DNA of 64,000 nt from DATCYX01 sp963714425 (GCA_963714425.1 CAVQOI010000008.1:434001-498000), one strand, 5' to 3'. Shown: positions 17,801-27,528, counted from the stretch's first letter. Notes: generated by a model not told the origin, from the sequence alone. Numbers and translations are program-made.

Positions 17801-19018
17801 ATGATTGATGAAGATTTGTTGAGTGCAATTGAAGAGCGCGAAGATGAACATCCAGCTATCGCACGCTTGATCGAGTTAGGACGGCAGAAAACATATGTAA
17901 CCATTGACGATATCCTCGGCTTCTTTCCCGAAGCGGAGACAGACGTCGACCAATTGGAGGAGGCTTTCGCCGCATTAATCAGTGCTGGAATCGCCTATGT
18001 GGATGAGCCTATCAGCGCTGGACCGAGCGATGAAGAATTGGTTGAGGAGGAAGAAACCGAAGAGGAGAGTCGCAAGGATTTCGCTGTTGATGATAACTAC
18101 CTGGCGAACATCGATACAGATGATACCATCGGTCTCTATCTTAAAGAAGTTGGGCGTGTCCCTCTCCTGACTGCCCAGGAAGAAGTTGAGCTCGCTCAGC
18201 GTATTGAAGCAGGGCGCCTGGCGCGAGAAGAGCTAGCTCGAGGCAATGTAAGCCCTCGCCGGCGGGGTGAACTTCAGCTCCTGATTGAGGATGGATGGGC
18301 TGCACGTGAGCACTTGATCACAGCCAACTCCCGCCTAGTAATCAGCGTAGCCAAGAAATATATGGGCCGGGGTGTGCCTTTCCTAGACCTCATCCAAGAA
18401 GGGAATATTGGCTTGATCCGCGCTGCCAAGAAATTCGATTACAGGCGTGGACACAAGTTCAGCACGTATGCAACCTGGTGGATCCGCCAGGCGGTCACGC
18501 GCGCCATCGCTGATCAGGGACGCACAATCCGCGTACCCGTACACATGGGGGACCAGATTAATAAGCTTCTGAGGGTGCAACACCAGCTTACCCAAAGGCT
18601 TGGCCGAGATCCATCCGTCGAAGAACTTGCTGGAGCACTCGACGTCACGCCACAAAAAGTTGAGAACATGATCCAGGTCGCACGTCGACCGCTTTCGTTG
18701 GAAACTCCCACGGACGACGAAGAAGACTCCGTATTGGGTGATTTCATCCAAGATGAGGAAGTGGCCGCTCCGGATGATACCGCGACTTATAACCTGTTGC
18801 GTGAACACCTGGACAATGTATTGAATGGGCTCCCACCACGCGAGGTGCGTATTCTCCAATTGCGTTACGGCCTGTTGGACGGACAGGCGTACACGCTTGA
18901 AGAAGTCGGCCGAAAGATGGGTGTCACCCGCGAGCGCGTGCGTCAGATCGAAGCGCAAGCGTTGAGCCGTCTACGCCATCCTGCCATACGGAGGAAGCTG
19001 CGCGAGTATCTAAGTTAA
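17801..19018 (+). CDS. rpoD: Housekeeping RNA polymerase sigma factor (RpoD/SigA)
   Basis: 405 residues. An N-terminal region-1.1-like domain (first about 70 residues) and an acidic linker (E-E-E-E-T-E-E-E) are followed by region 1.2 (D-T-I-G-L-Y-L-K-E-V-G-R-V-P-L-L), region 2 (N-S-R-L-V-I-S-V-A-K-K-Y; Y-A-T-W-W-I-R-Q-A), region 3, and region 4 with L-R-Y-G-L-L-D-G and the helix-turn-helix V-T-R-E-R-V-R-Q-I-E. All core promoter-binding regions are intact, so this is a group 1 sigma factor. I chose the ATG at 17801 because GGAG lies 5 bases upstream; a GTG at 17783 is in frame but lies in the leader element. A strong terminator follows. Confidence 0.95.
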   Translation: MIDEDLLSAIEEREDEHPAIARLIELGRQKTYVTIDDILGFFPEAETDVDQLEEAFAALISAGIAYVDEPISAGPSDEELVEEEETEEESRKDFAVDDNYLANIDTDDTIGLYLKEVGRVPLLTAQEEVELAQRIEAGRLAREELARGNVSPRRRGELQLLIEDGWAAREHLITANSRLVISVAKKYMGRGVPFLDLIQEGNIGLIRAAKKFDYRRGHKFSTYATWWIRQAVTRAIADQGRTIRVPVHMGDQINKLLRVQHQLTQRLGRDPSVEELAGALDVTPQKVENMIQVARRPLSLETPTDDEEDSVLGDFIQDEEVAAPDDTATYNLLREHLDNVLNGLPPREVRILQLRYGLLDGQAYTLEEVGRKMGVTRERVRQIEAQALSRLRHPAIRRKLREYLS

Positions 19019-19037
19019 GCAGGAACTCTCGTTCTCT

Positions 19038-19078
19038 AATGAGGGCAATGCTCGAAGGCTAGCGTTGCCCTCATTTTA
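19038..19078 (+). terminator. Terminator of rpoD
   Basis: An 11-bp stem (AATGAGGGCAA/TTGCCCTCATT) with a 16-base loop is followed by TT and then ACTTAAA. It lies 20 bases after the rpoD stop. Confidence 0.85.
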
Positions 19079-19079
19079 C

Positions 19080-19519
19080 TTAAAGGAGAAGCGACCTACG
19101 AAACATAGGCATTCCCCGGGTTCCATAGATTTCAGTTGGGATGATGTATTGAGGCTGGTAAGCATTTTGGACCGATGGGTCGGTACGTACCCGGTTTCCG
19201 TATACTTCAAGGAAAACTACGCAATCTGGGCGCTCGTTCAGGATCAGGTCTGGTGAGATAGCGTAGTTAATCACCCGTTATGACTTCAAAGAGGGCATCT
19301 GAACCACACCTTAGACTGGCGATTGCGACTAACAGAAATGTATAGAGGGGGGTAGTTGTGCCTAATACGTGTTCAGGGGGGGTTGTAGACGAACTCGTTA
19401 CCAGCTAAAATGTTAAGGGTGTAACTTATTGTTATATTGGCGTTATTGATCGGTTCTGGGCCGGGAATGGTTCTTGCTAGAATTGCTAGTGCAAATACCG
19501 ACAGAGAGATGATATACAT
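19080..19519 (-). pseudogene. Decayed GT-C glycosyltransferase gene, internally deleted
   Basis: Minus strand. From an ATG at 19519 the frame reads a hydrophobic N-terminus, then R-T-I-P-G-P-E-P-I-N-N-A-N-I-T and L-N-I-L-A-G-N-E-F-V-Y-N-P, typical of the first loop of family-39-like glycosyltransferases, where a conserved acidic pair is expected (here N-N). An in-frame TAG sits at 19364-19362, followed by more matching sequence (P-P-L-Y-T-F-L-L). The frame then shifts directly into a C-terminal fragment ending at 19080: P-D-C-V-V-F-L-E-V-Y-G-N-R, P-T-E-I-Y-G-T-R-G-M-P-M-F, the usual tail of these proteins. The whole middle (several hundred codons) is missing, so this is a dead remnant. Confidence 0.75.
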
Positions 19520-19621
19520 GCCTCGTCGGGAGTACGCTGATTTGACTGTCAGAGGTTGCTAAATAATGGCATTTTTGAACATCTCTGGAAGCATTGTGCT
19601 GAATATTGCAAGGCAGTAGCC

Positions 19622-21254
19622 ATGCGAGTTTCCAATTCAGCAAATCGCGCCATCCTATGGGTGTTTGGGGCTATTATCTCGTCGGCGATCACGAAGATCG
19701 CTCTCTTGCGGCTAAACGTTGTCCCGTTCAACTCTGACGAAGCAGTTGTAGCACTCATGGCAAGGCACATTCTTGCTGGAGCTCGCCCGCTATTCTTTTA
19801 TGGTCAGGCATACCTGGGCAGTCTGGATGCTTGGCTCGTCGCCCTTGGGTTTGCCTTCCTTGGTCAGCACGTATGGGTGATCCGGTTGGTACAAATTATG
19901 TTGTATTCCGGTACGATTGCAACCACGGCAATCCTTGGCGTGCAGGTATTTGGGTCAACGCGTACAGGCATACTGGCTGCGTGGTTGATCGCTCTGCCAG
20001 CGGTGAATGTAATTTTGTATACGACTGCAAGCCTTGGAGGCTATGGGGAAGCATTATTGGTGGGGAATTTGATATTAATATCAACCTTTCGCATAGGCAG
20101 AAATATTGGACGTAGAAAAGGCTGCATTTCCCTTGGAATGGCTTTTTTGGGGTTTATTGATCGGTTTTGGCTGGTGGGTGTTCGGACTGACAGTGGTCTA
20201 CAGCCTGCCGGCAAGTGTTTATCTTGGTTTCTTAGTGATAAAGAAACAGATCAGAGGTGTCTTCCCTGTTTGGATAGTTGCAGGTGTCCTTATCGGCTCA
20301 TCGCCATGGTGGGGATATGCTTTAGCCCACGGAATGCATGCCTTGCTAGGAGAGTTAGGGGGAAGCGCGATCGCAGGTGTGGAGGGTGTATCGTACCCGC
20401 TTCAGATACTCAAGCATGCTGCTAACGTGGCCCTCCTTGGAAGTACTGTGGTTCTGGGTTTTCGTCCTCCGTGGGAGACTGCCTGGCTTGGTTTACCCTT
20501 AATACCTTTCGTGATGCTCATTTGGGCTGCTGTTTTCATTCAATCCACAAAACGATTAATCAAGGGAGAGTTCCCCGCTCCCGCATGGGTAATCGCTGGA
20601 ATCTCCCTATTCCTAATTATTGCTTTTGTCTTTTCGCCTTTTGGCGCAGACCCATCTGGACGGTATTTTTTGCCGTTGTCTGTACCTTTAGCTTTATTCG
20701 CATCGAATTGGATCCTCTCGCTAAAAGATCAAATAGCCGGATTACATGTGAGATGGGCGCGCTGGGGGTTTATCGCCTGCCTTATTGGCTTCCATCTCTG
20801 GGGGAGTCTCCAGTCTGCTCTGAGATTTCCGCCAGGTCTGACTACACAATTCTATAAAATCACACAGCTTGACCAGCGATATATGCCAGAGCTAATGGAT
20901 TTTCTGCGCAATCATAACGAGTTACGCGGATACACCAACTACTGGGTCACATATCCCTTGTCATTTTTATCGTCGGAAGAGATAATCTTTACCCCACGAC
21001 TTCCCTACCACACGGATTTTCGTTATACATCCAGGGATATCCGTTATTCGACTTATGATGATCTTGTGGAAACCTCCAGCCGGGTTGCATACATCACCTC
21101 CCGCAATCCTGGATTAGACGATTATATTCACGAGCAATTTTCACACAAGAAACTAACCTGGGATGATGCTTGGATCGGTGATTTTCATATCTTTTATAAT
21201 TTGTCTGCCCCGATTCGACCTAATGAGATTGGTCTTGGGGAGAGCATGCCGTGA
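19622..21254 (+). pseudogene. GT-C (family 39-like) glycosyltransferase, one frameshift
   Basis: A polytopic membrane protein of about 543 codons. The N-terminal part has F-N-S-D-E-A-V-V-A-L-M-A-R-H-I-L, the acidic first-loop motif of GT-C enzymes that use lipid-linked sugars, then many membrane segments. The frame changes near the T6 run at 20143-20148: removing one T joins G-M-A-F to W-G-L-L-I-G-F-G-W-W-V-F-G without loss. The downstream frame runs to 21254, ending in a soluble C-terminal domain (Y-W-V-T-Y-P-L-S-F-L-S-S-E). A homopolymer sequencing error is a serious alternative to real inactivation. I used the ATG at 19622; the frame opens earlier with a TTG at 19556. The next gene overlaps its stop by 4 bases. 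Confidence 0.8.
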
Positions 21255-22726
21255 GCTGGTTGAGAAAATTCGATACCCAGAAGCTGGTCACCGCGATTGT
21301 CTTTCTCGCCATCTTTGCGATGGCTGCCAGGGTATCTATGGATACAGATTCATGGTGGCATTTGCGCGCAGGACAGTGGATACTTGAAAATCGCCAAATT
21401 CCAGGTACCGATCCGTTTTCCTACACTCGCTTCGGAGCACCCTGGCAATATCCCGGTTGGTTGGTAGAGATCCCTATGATCGCCATCTATAATTTGGCTG
21501 GTCCTGGTGGATTAAATGTATGGACGGCAGTCCTGGTGACGCTTGCTTTTGTATTCGTCTGGCGGACAACGCGCGGGGGTGTGTTCATCCGCGCATTCGT
21601 GATCGTGTTGGCTGCCACTACCTCGGGGGTCTATTGGGCTGCTCGCCCGTACCTGGTTACTTTCGTGCTGGCAGCCGTTTTCTTGTCAATATTAGAAGAT
21701 TATCGTGTACGAGAACCTTCACGTGGTTACCGGCAACTTTATTGGCTACCCGCTCTAATGATCATTTGGGCGAACAGCCATGGGGGTTTTATTATCGGGC
21801 TGATCATTCTCGGAGTTTACCTCCTCAGCGCAATCAATCTCAGAATCAACGATCGGCGGTTGAGTGCAGGTATTAATTGGGCTGACTTTCGACCTCTTGT
21901 GGGAATATTCTTCCTTTGCATCATTGGAATCAGCATCAATCCACATGGTCCTGTGATGTTGCTCTACCCTTTCAAGACTGTCGGAATTAGCTCGCTTAAG
22001 GATTACATCCAGGAGTGGCAGTCGCCCAATTTTCACGCAATCGAAGTTCAGCCATTTGCTTGGCTACTTCTACTCACTCTGGCTGCAGTCGGGATATCAC
22101 GAAGGCGGATATTGTTCACCGATTTGGCTCTTGTAACTGGCTTTGGGTATCTCGGTTTATTGGCAGGACGCAATATTGCACTGTTTGCGCTGGTCGCTCC
22201 TATGGTTATCATACGACATGCCGCTCCGATAACCGCTGCGATAAGCCGGAGATTGGGATTCCGCCCCATCTCCCTCGGTATGGTGCCTTCAGCCATGGCA
22301 ACTTTTAATCTCGTGATTGCTACTGTTCTACTATTGGTCGTTCTACTTAAAATTGCGATTGTTGTCCCACAGGAGGCAAATGAAACGGCGTTTGCAAGAG
22401 GATTACCTGTCGGAGCAGTAAAATTCATCGAAGAGAAGCAACCTCCCGGTCGTCTGTTTAACTCATATAATTGGGGCGGGTACTTGCTCTGGACTCTCCC
22501 TGAATATCCCGTGTTCATTGATGGGCGGACGGATTTGTATGATGATGAGCTGGTCTCCGATTGGGTGAAGGCCGTCCAGGCGCAGCCTGGGTGGCAGGAG
22601 GTGTTGGATCGTTGGGAGGTACGTCTGGTGTTGTTGGAACCAGATAGGCCGATCGTAAGTAAGCTGGAAATAGAAGGCTGGCAGCTGTTATATAAAGATG
22701 AGCAGGCGGTACTATATGGACGATGA
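21251..22726 (+). CDS. Polytopic membrane protein, GT-C-like
   Basis: 491 residues with about ten membrane segments. The first loop reads D-T-D-S-W-W-H-L-R-A-G-Q-W-I-L-E-N, followed by P-G-T-D-P-F-S-Y-T and W-Q-Y-P-G-W-L-V-E: an aspartate pair after the first helix, as in GT-C glycosyltransferases. The C-terminal domain (Y-N-W-G-G-Y-L-L-W, V-F-I-D-G-R-T-D-L-Y) is typical of this uncharacterised bacterial branch. The GTG start overlaps the previous stop (GTGA), so the two genes are coupled. Donor and acceptor are unknown; surface glycan or glycolipid assembly is inferred. Confidence 0.82.
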   Translation: MSWLRKFDTQKLVTAIVFLAIFAMAARVSMDTDSWWHLRAGQWILENRQIPGTDPFSYTRFGAPWQYPGWLVEIPMIAIYNLAGPGGLNVWTAVLVTLAFVFVWRTTRGGVFIRAFVIVLAATTSGVYWAARPYLVTFVLAAVFLSILEDYRVREPSRGYRQLYWLPALMIIWANSHGGFIIGLIILGVYLLSAINLRINDRRLSAGINWADFRPLVGIFFLCIIGISINPHGPVMLLYPFKTVGISSLKDYIQEWQSPNFHAIEVQPFAWLLLLTLAAVGISRRRILFTDLALVTGFGYLGLLAGRNIALFALVAPMVIIRHAAPITAAISRRLGFRPISLGMVPSAMATFNLVIATVLLLVVLLKIAIVVPQEANETAFARGLPVGAVKFIEEKQPPGRLFNSYNWGGYLLWTLPEYPVFIDGRTDLYDDELVSDWVKAVQAQPGWQEVLDRWEVRLVLLEPDRPIVSKLEIEGWQLLYKDEQAVLYGR

Positions 22727-23708
22727 TACTTCAATAATGAAACCTTATCGAGCACTAATCACTGGAGGTGCTGGTTTTATCGGCTCGCATCTCGCTGAGA
22801 CATTGCTGGAGCGGGGTCATGCTGTGACCGTGATCGATGACCTATCAACTGGAAGTTTCAATAATATCCAGCACCTGGTGGATCATCCTCGCTTCCGCTT
22901 TGCGATCGATACGATCACCAACGCAACAGTGATGGACCGCCTGGCGAGTGAGTGCGATTTAATTTTTCATCTGGCAGCTGCCGTGGGTGTGATGTTGATC
23001 GTTGAGAAGCCTGTCCACACGATTGAGACAAATGTCATGGGCACAGATGCAGTTCTTAAGGCTGCATTGCGATACCGGGCGAAAGTATTAATCGCGTCAA
23101 CCTCCGAGGTATACGGCAAAGGTAACCAGGTGCCGTTTCGTGAAGACGACGATATCGTCTTAGGACCGACATCACGCAGCCGCTGGGCGTATGCAGCTTC
23201 GAAAATGGTGGACGAGTTCTTAGGATTGGCTTATCACCGTGAGAAGAATCTTCCGGTAGTAATTTTTCGTCTTTTTAACACTGTCGGACCTAGGCAGACT
23301 GGTGAATATGGAATGGTCATCCCACGCTTCATTCAACAAGCATTGCGCGGGGAAGCTATCACAATTTACGGTGACGGCAAGCAGACACGCTGTTTCTTAC
23401 ATGTTGCAGATGCCGTTCAGGCAATTCTCGCCCTGGCTGATTGTCCTGAAGCGGTGGGACAAGTGTTTAATGTAGGCTCGACAGAGGAGATCAGCATCGA
23501 ATCCTTGGCAAAACGTATCCTTGATATTGTCAAGGCGAAAGGCAGGGAGAGCGGTAGTCTCAGCTACGTCCCCTATGAGGATGCGTATGCTGTCGGATTT
23601 GAGGATATGCAGCGGAGAGTTCCGGATACCGACAAAATATCCAAGGTCACCGCATGGGGACCGGTGTGGTCGATGGATACAATATTATCAGCGTTGATAA
23701 TATCCTAA
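22716..23708 (+). CDS. NAD-dependent sugar epimerase/dehydratase (extended SDR)
   Basis: About 330 residues of the extended short-chain dehydrogenase family acting on nucleotide sugars. The NAD-binding G-G-A-G-F-I-G-S-H lies at the N-terminus, the catalytic Y-x-x-x-K is Y-A-A-S-K, and R-x-F-N-T-V-G-P-R-Q plus I-Y-G-D-G-K-Q-T-R are the substrate-loop motifs seen in UDP-glucuronate decarboxylases, dTDP-glucose dehydratases and relatives; I cannot tell which reaction. The start is uncertain: ATGs at 22698, 22716 and 22737 are in frame, and the first two overlap the upstream gene. It is the only soluble sugar-nucleotide enzyme in the island and probably supplies an activated sugar for it. Confidence 0.9.
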   Translation: MDDDTSIMKPYRALITGGAGFIGSHLAETLLERGHAVTVIDDLSTGSFNNIQHLVDHPRFRFAIDTITNATVMDRLASECDLIFHLAAAVGVMLIVEKPVHTIETNVMGTDAVLKAALRYRAKVLIASTSEVYGKGNQVPFREDDDIVLGPTSRSRWAYAASKMVDEFLGLAYHREKNLPVVIFRLFNTVGPRQTGEYGMVIPRFIQQALRGEAITIYGDGKQTRCFLHVADAVQAILALADCPEAVGQVFNVGSTEEISIESLAKRILDIVKAKGRESGSLSYVPYEDAYAVGFEDMQRRVPDTDKISKVTAWGPVWSMDTILSALIIS

Positions 23709-23712
23709 TTTT
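23682..23712 (+). terminator. Hairpin overlapping the epimerase stop codon
   Basis: ATATTATCA (23682-23690) pairs perfectly with TGATAATAT (23695-23703), and the stop TAA and TTTTC follow. The stem is AT-rich, so it is a weak terminator. Confidence 0.4.
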
Positions 23713-24054
23713 CTAGTCACAATCTCTGTGTCACACATGTCAAGGGTTGGGATTGCATCCCTAAATTAACAATACTCTTGATAGTTGAATATTTTGCACT
23801 CGGAATCGAGCAAGGATCGGTAAATAGTTGAGATAATTAGCTGTAAGTGATCATGGATACTTGGGAACATTTGATTAGATACAATCTTGATATGTGTTTC
23901 CATCTGTACTTCGATGCTCGTCGTACTTCGTCAATACAAAATCATATAAGAGGATTCCTAAAGGAATAATCCAAGCATATTTTGCCCAATCACGTGTATA
24001 AGGTATCATGATCATCGGGATCCATGAGAGGAGAAACTTGATTGGAGAGTCTTG
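23709..24054. other. Intergenic stretch with a duplicated gene tail
   Basis: The first 200 bases show nothing recognisable. The rest (23913-24052) is the left copy of a 140-bp duplication of the 3' end of the neighbouring minus-strand GT fragment, still readable as protein but outside any complete gene. Confidence 0.7.
23913..24052. repeat. 140-bp tandem duplication, left copy
   Basis: Near-identical to 24063-24202, with only about five or six mismatches. The period is 150 bp, a multiple of three. On the minus strand it encodes the same peptide, from D-S-P-I through L-L-S-W-I-P-M-I-M-I-P-Y-T-R to T-K-Y-D-E-H. Confidence 0.9.
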
Positions 24055-24537
24055 CTAATCGAGATGCTCGTCGTACTTAGTCAATACAAAATCATAGAAG
24101 AGAATTCCTAAAGGAATAATCCAAGCATATTTTGCCCAATCACGTGTATAAGGTATCATGATCATCGGGATCCATGAGAGGAGAAACCCGATTGGAGAGT
24201 CTGTTAGTACGAGTAATGTTAGACAATGGTGAAGAGTAAAATATGGTGATCCAAGTAAACTCGCTGAAGCAACTACTCGTAGTTGTACACTAGGATTGGA
24301 TTTTCTTGCTAAGAGAGTTACGGGCCATATCAATAAACCCCATGGCCATATGGAGGCATTAGCTTCTCCACTTACTAAATTACTCAAGGTTATTACCCAC
24401 CTCTCAAACCAACCTGGGAAAAGGACGAATGTAAGACAGACAACCGATACAAATAGGATCGTTGGAGCAATAAATTTCAGATGTCCTCCGTCTTTCCATA
24501 ACCACCAAAAAAACAGTAGCAATAAACCATAGTTGAC
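24055..24537 (-). pseudogene. C-terminal fragment of a GT87/DUF2029-like membrane protein
   Basis: The minus strand encodes about 155 residues: several membrane helices with F-P-G-W-F-E-R-W and a C-terminal tail ending D-E-H-L-D. It parallels the second half of the intact GT87-like gene at 29109-30371 (V-P-D-W-I-L-Q-N there). A stop codon (TAG) lies just upstream in frame, and no start or N-terminal half exists, so this is a truncated remnant. Confidence 0.65.
24063..24202. repeat. 140-bp tandem duplication, right copy
   Basis: Second copy of the element at 23913-24052. This copy is the actual 3' end of the GT fragment 24055-24522. The very high identity between copies, in a locus with decayed genes, indicates a recent duplication. 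Confidence 0.9.
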
Positions 24538-24619
24538 CTAGACATCATCATCACACGCGATTGTGGTGGGAGGGAGGTCAAAATGAATTGTGTTGCTGGG
24601 TAATTATCCACGAGCATTC

Positions 24620-26098
24620 TCAGGAATGCCACGTTGATTCCTGTCCTAATATTACGTCTAAGGGCCGTGTTTTGAGATAGAGCAAGAATGTATAAATGAG
24701 GGTTGTGATAAACATCCCTCCAACCAAGCCAACCACAAGCCCTCGGCCGATTGGCTTAGGTAACCTGGACATCGCAATGGTGGCTAATACTTCGCCAGCG
24801 AGCAGGCTCAAGGCAGGAAAGATTGGTAGTAACAATCGGGTCTGCTGAACTCCAAACAACCATGCAAAATAGCGGAAAAACACAAACATGGCGACAGAAT
24901 TCATAGCACTTGAACGCCGAGAAAATGGGTAAAATATTGCCAGGAGGAAAAGTGGGCTGGGGATTTCAATGTTGCCAGCAAAGGTACCATAGCGCTCCCG
25001 TTGGGCGAACAAATTTATGGGAGTCAGTATGTAATCCCACATACTTTTACCGGTTCCAAATCCATCCCTCATGTATGTCATCCATAAGCTATTTGAGTTA
25101 CTAGAGCCGACGAGTGATCCAATTGATAGGGGATAGATCGGGTTATGAAACCATATCCAATTTTTCGCATACCAGGGTATACCAATTGCTAGCGCGGGTG
25201 CTCCAAATGCAATACAGTTTACAATTATCTGCTTACAACCGGATTTTCAACTTTGCCAGACCAGCCAAAGGCCTAGTATTGCAAAAGTTCCAAGGGCTGG
25301 ATATTTACCACCCATTCCCCAACCAATTATCAATCCCCCAGTGATTAAGTAGACTTTTCCGCTAATACAACCAAAGCACTAGGAATACAAGCTTAAGAAT
25401 TCGAAGACAGCCCAGCCCAGTCCGAATAGACTGAGCTCGCCCACAATGGTATGATCGGAATTCCAATCAGGATTAACGGGGCGATCCAGGCATATTTCAT
25501 GTAAGAAAAACGACGAGCAAAGCTGTATGTAGCAGCGACTAGGATTAACGCGAAGGTTAAATGGATGATTTTCGCGAATGAATCACTTCCGAATGCCAAG
25601 CCGATTGCGAAGAGCAATTCCACCGTCATAGGGTAATTAGCTTCCCAAAAATCCGTATTTGCTCGTAATCCACCCATGTTTAGCCACATTTTTGGAATAG
25701 GTAGATGATAAATCAAACCATCTGCATCCCAAATGGGCGTAAGCGTCTGTAGAATCGTCATTAGCAGCAATAATATTCCGAGACTCGCTAACATACTCTT
25801 GAGAAAGGTAAATTTTCTATATCTTCCCCACGCTGTGACTGTGATTCGTATTCCATAGTCGACAACACCAACAATCCCTCGCCAAAACCATACGGACAAA
25901 ATGATTACGCCTAACGCAACCGTTCGAGGAGTCAGCTGCTGTATCGTTGTTAGTACGAGAATTCCGTAGGCGAGTATCCCAAAGCCTAGTGTAGTTGCGA
26001 AAATGCTCTTTTCGATATAAGGCAATTCGTCCAATAGCAAGCCTTGTGAGAATATTGTTACCGATGTTGAGTGGAACCAATAATATTATTGAACGCAA
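24620..26098 (-). pseudogene. Decayed GT-C membrane protein, multiple frameshifts
   Basis: Minus strand. An N-terminal part (about 26098-25393) reads L-L-D-E-L-P-Y-I-E-K, then many helices and W-D-A-D-G-L-I-Y-H-L-P-I-P-K, the conserved loop of a GT-C-like family also seen in the gene at 30387 (F-D-A-L-V-Y-H-L-S-I-P). The frame is lost after D-W-A-G-L near 25400 and recovers in another frame (T-G-G-L-I-I-G-W-G-M-G-G-K-Y-P), with stop codons in between. The C-terminal part (about 25200-24620) reads W-Y-A-K-N-W-I-W-F-H-N-P-I-Y-P, then M-R-D-G-F-G-T-G. All parts belong to one protein in the correct order, so this is a full-length gene inactivated by several small lesions. Confidence 0.75.
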
Positions 26099-26436
26099 GC
26101 ATAGGATGAATAGTAATCGAAAATCGCCCTTAGCCTACTGAATTGAATGATCTTTCGGGGATGATTCGACGGAGACAATATGATTAGAAATAAAACGCGC
26201 CAAATATGGATTCAGGTTCAATCTGAGCGGTAATTGTGTGAGTCAAGTACTCTAATAATTGTGTGTGATGACTTTTCATAAATCCTGCCGTCTGGAAGTC
26301 TATTACAACCCGTCAGGGCGTGAACTTCGAGGTGTGTAACCTTAAATTTGTAAGGAGATCACACCTTGACATGCGGTGGTGAAATGAAGTATTTTTAGTC
26401 CGCAAATCAGGTAGATTGAATGTTTGATCCGGCAAT
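26099..26436. other. Intergenic region with a nested hairpin and a promoter
   Basis: About 340 bases without a gene. At 26330-26366 a nested hairpin is visible: AGGTGTG with CACACCT outside, and CCTTA with TAAGG inside. It abuts the promoter listed below. The rest is featureless to me. Confidence 0.5.
26366..26395 (+). promoter_or_regulatory. Promoter of the 26437 membrane protein gene
   Basis: A perfect -35 TTGACA (26366-26371), an 18-base spacer and TATTTT (26390-26395), giving a leader of about 35 bases. The upstream hairpin ends at the first base of the -35 box and could be an operator-like site. Confidence 0.55.
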
Positions 26437-27528
26437 ATGAACACCTGGAAAATTAACAATATCGTTGCATTTGTAATTCTTATCACCTACTGCTTGTTCG
26501 TTGCGAGTGTCTTGGGGAGTCATAACTGGGACCCAAAAGCATTCATCCTGGAACGGCGGCCCGAAGTTCCTCTCGAGCAGGGCTGGGATATTGGCTATGA
26601 CGCCCAGTGGTACTTCTTCATCGCCTCCGACCCGCTTGGAGCAGAAAAGGTGCTGGACAGCCCTGCTTATCGATACCAGCGCATAATTTATCCGATGCTT
26701 GTGCGGGTCCTGAGCTTGGGACAGGTCGAGTGGATTCCCTGGACGATGCTTATTGTTAATCTAGCAGCTGCGGGTTTGTGCACCTTTCTTCTAGCAACAT
26801 CGATAGCGAAGAACGGTGGGTCGCCTTGGTTCGCATTAACCTTATGTGGTTCGTTCGGGTTCTTGCTAGCGATGCGCCTGGATCTGCTTGAGCCGCTCAC
26901 TTTGGTTCTTGCCATTGCTGGATGGATCATGTATAAGGAGGGTAAATCAACCAGAGGAATACTTTTATTTGCTCTTTCGGGCTTGACAAAAGAGATTGGG
27001 TTAATATTTCCTGTAGCACTGTCAGTCTGGTTATTGTGGCGCAGGCAATGGCGAAAGGCAATTTGGTTGGCGGCAGGAAGTATCCTTCCATATATCCTCT
27101 GGGGAGTGTATCTGCAGTCTCAATTTGGAACGACAAGCGAAGCAGTGGAGGCGACCCGTTTGAGCTGGATTCCATTCTCCGGCATATTTTCCCTTGCGGA
27201 CATGCCTTCCTTGTTATTGGTTAACCTGTGGGTGGTTCTTCCCGCACTGACCAGCATTGGATATATCGTATACCTGGGTCTATTCAAGCACACGGGGCTC
27301 ACTCAACCGGAGGCATTATTAGTCTTCGCCCAGGTTGCCTTTCTATCGATCATGCCGCACGCCACTTGGGCTGATCCTCTTGCAGTGATACGTACTAGTT
27401 CGGGCTTCCTTGCCGCTCTAATCTTATGGTTGGCGATCGCAAATCGACGCCTCCTTCCTTACACCGCAGCACTATTTCTACCATCAAGCCTCCTTGCTGT
27501 ATTCGTGCCTGGTTTCTTATCTTCCTGA
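26437..27528 (+). CDS. GT-C-like membrane protein (AZOBR_p60025-type)
   Basis: 363 residues, about nine membrane segments. The first loop contains G-W-D-I-G-Y-D-A-Q-W-Y-F-F-I-A-S-D-P, which matches the Y-D-G-Q-x-Y-Y-x-x-A-x-D-P motif of the family named after AZOBR_p60025, linked to cell-surface glycopolymer formation. R-Y-Q-R-I-I-Y-P and L-S-G-L-T-K-E also fit the family. It is monocistronic or the first gene of the run 26437-35469. Confidence 0.78.
   Translation: MNTWKINNIVAFVILITYCLFVASVLGSHNWDPKAFILERRPEVPLEQGWDIGYDAQWYFFIASDPLGAEKVLDSPAYRYQRIIYPMLVRVLSLGQVEWIPWTMLIVNLAAAGLCTFLLATSIAKNGGSPWFALTLCGSFGFLLAMRLDLLEPLTLVLAIAGWIMYKEGKSTRGILLFALSGLTKEIGLIFPVALSVWLLWRRQWRKAIWLAAGSILPYILWGVYLQSQFGTTSEAVEATRLSWIPFSGIFSLADMPSLLLVNLWVVLPALTSIGYIVYLGLFKHTGLTQPEALLVFAQVAFLSIMPHATWADPLAVIRTSSGFLAALILWLAIANRRLLPYTAALFLPSSLLAVFVPGFLSS

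Noticed and set aside
22048..22755. A 235-codon minus-strand frame opposite the GT-C gene at 21251
   Set aside because: Shadow frame: the plus strand has clear membrane helices and family motifs; the minus reading is rich in Arg/Ser/Pro without structure.
23913..24202. CRISPR or transposon-end interpretation of the repeats
   Set aside because: Only two copies, 140 bp long, encoding a known gene tail; no spacers, terminal inverted repeats or transposase.
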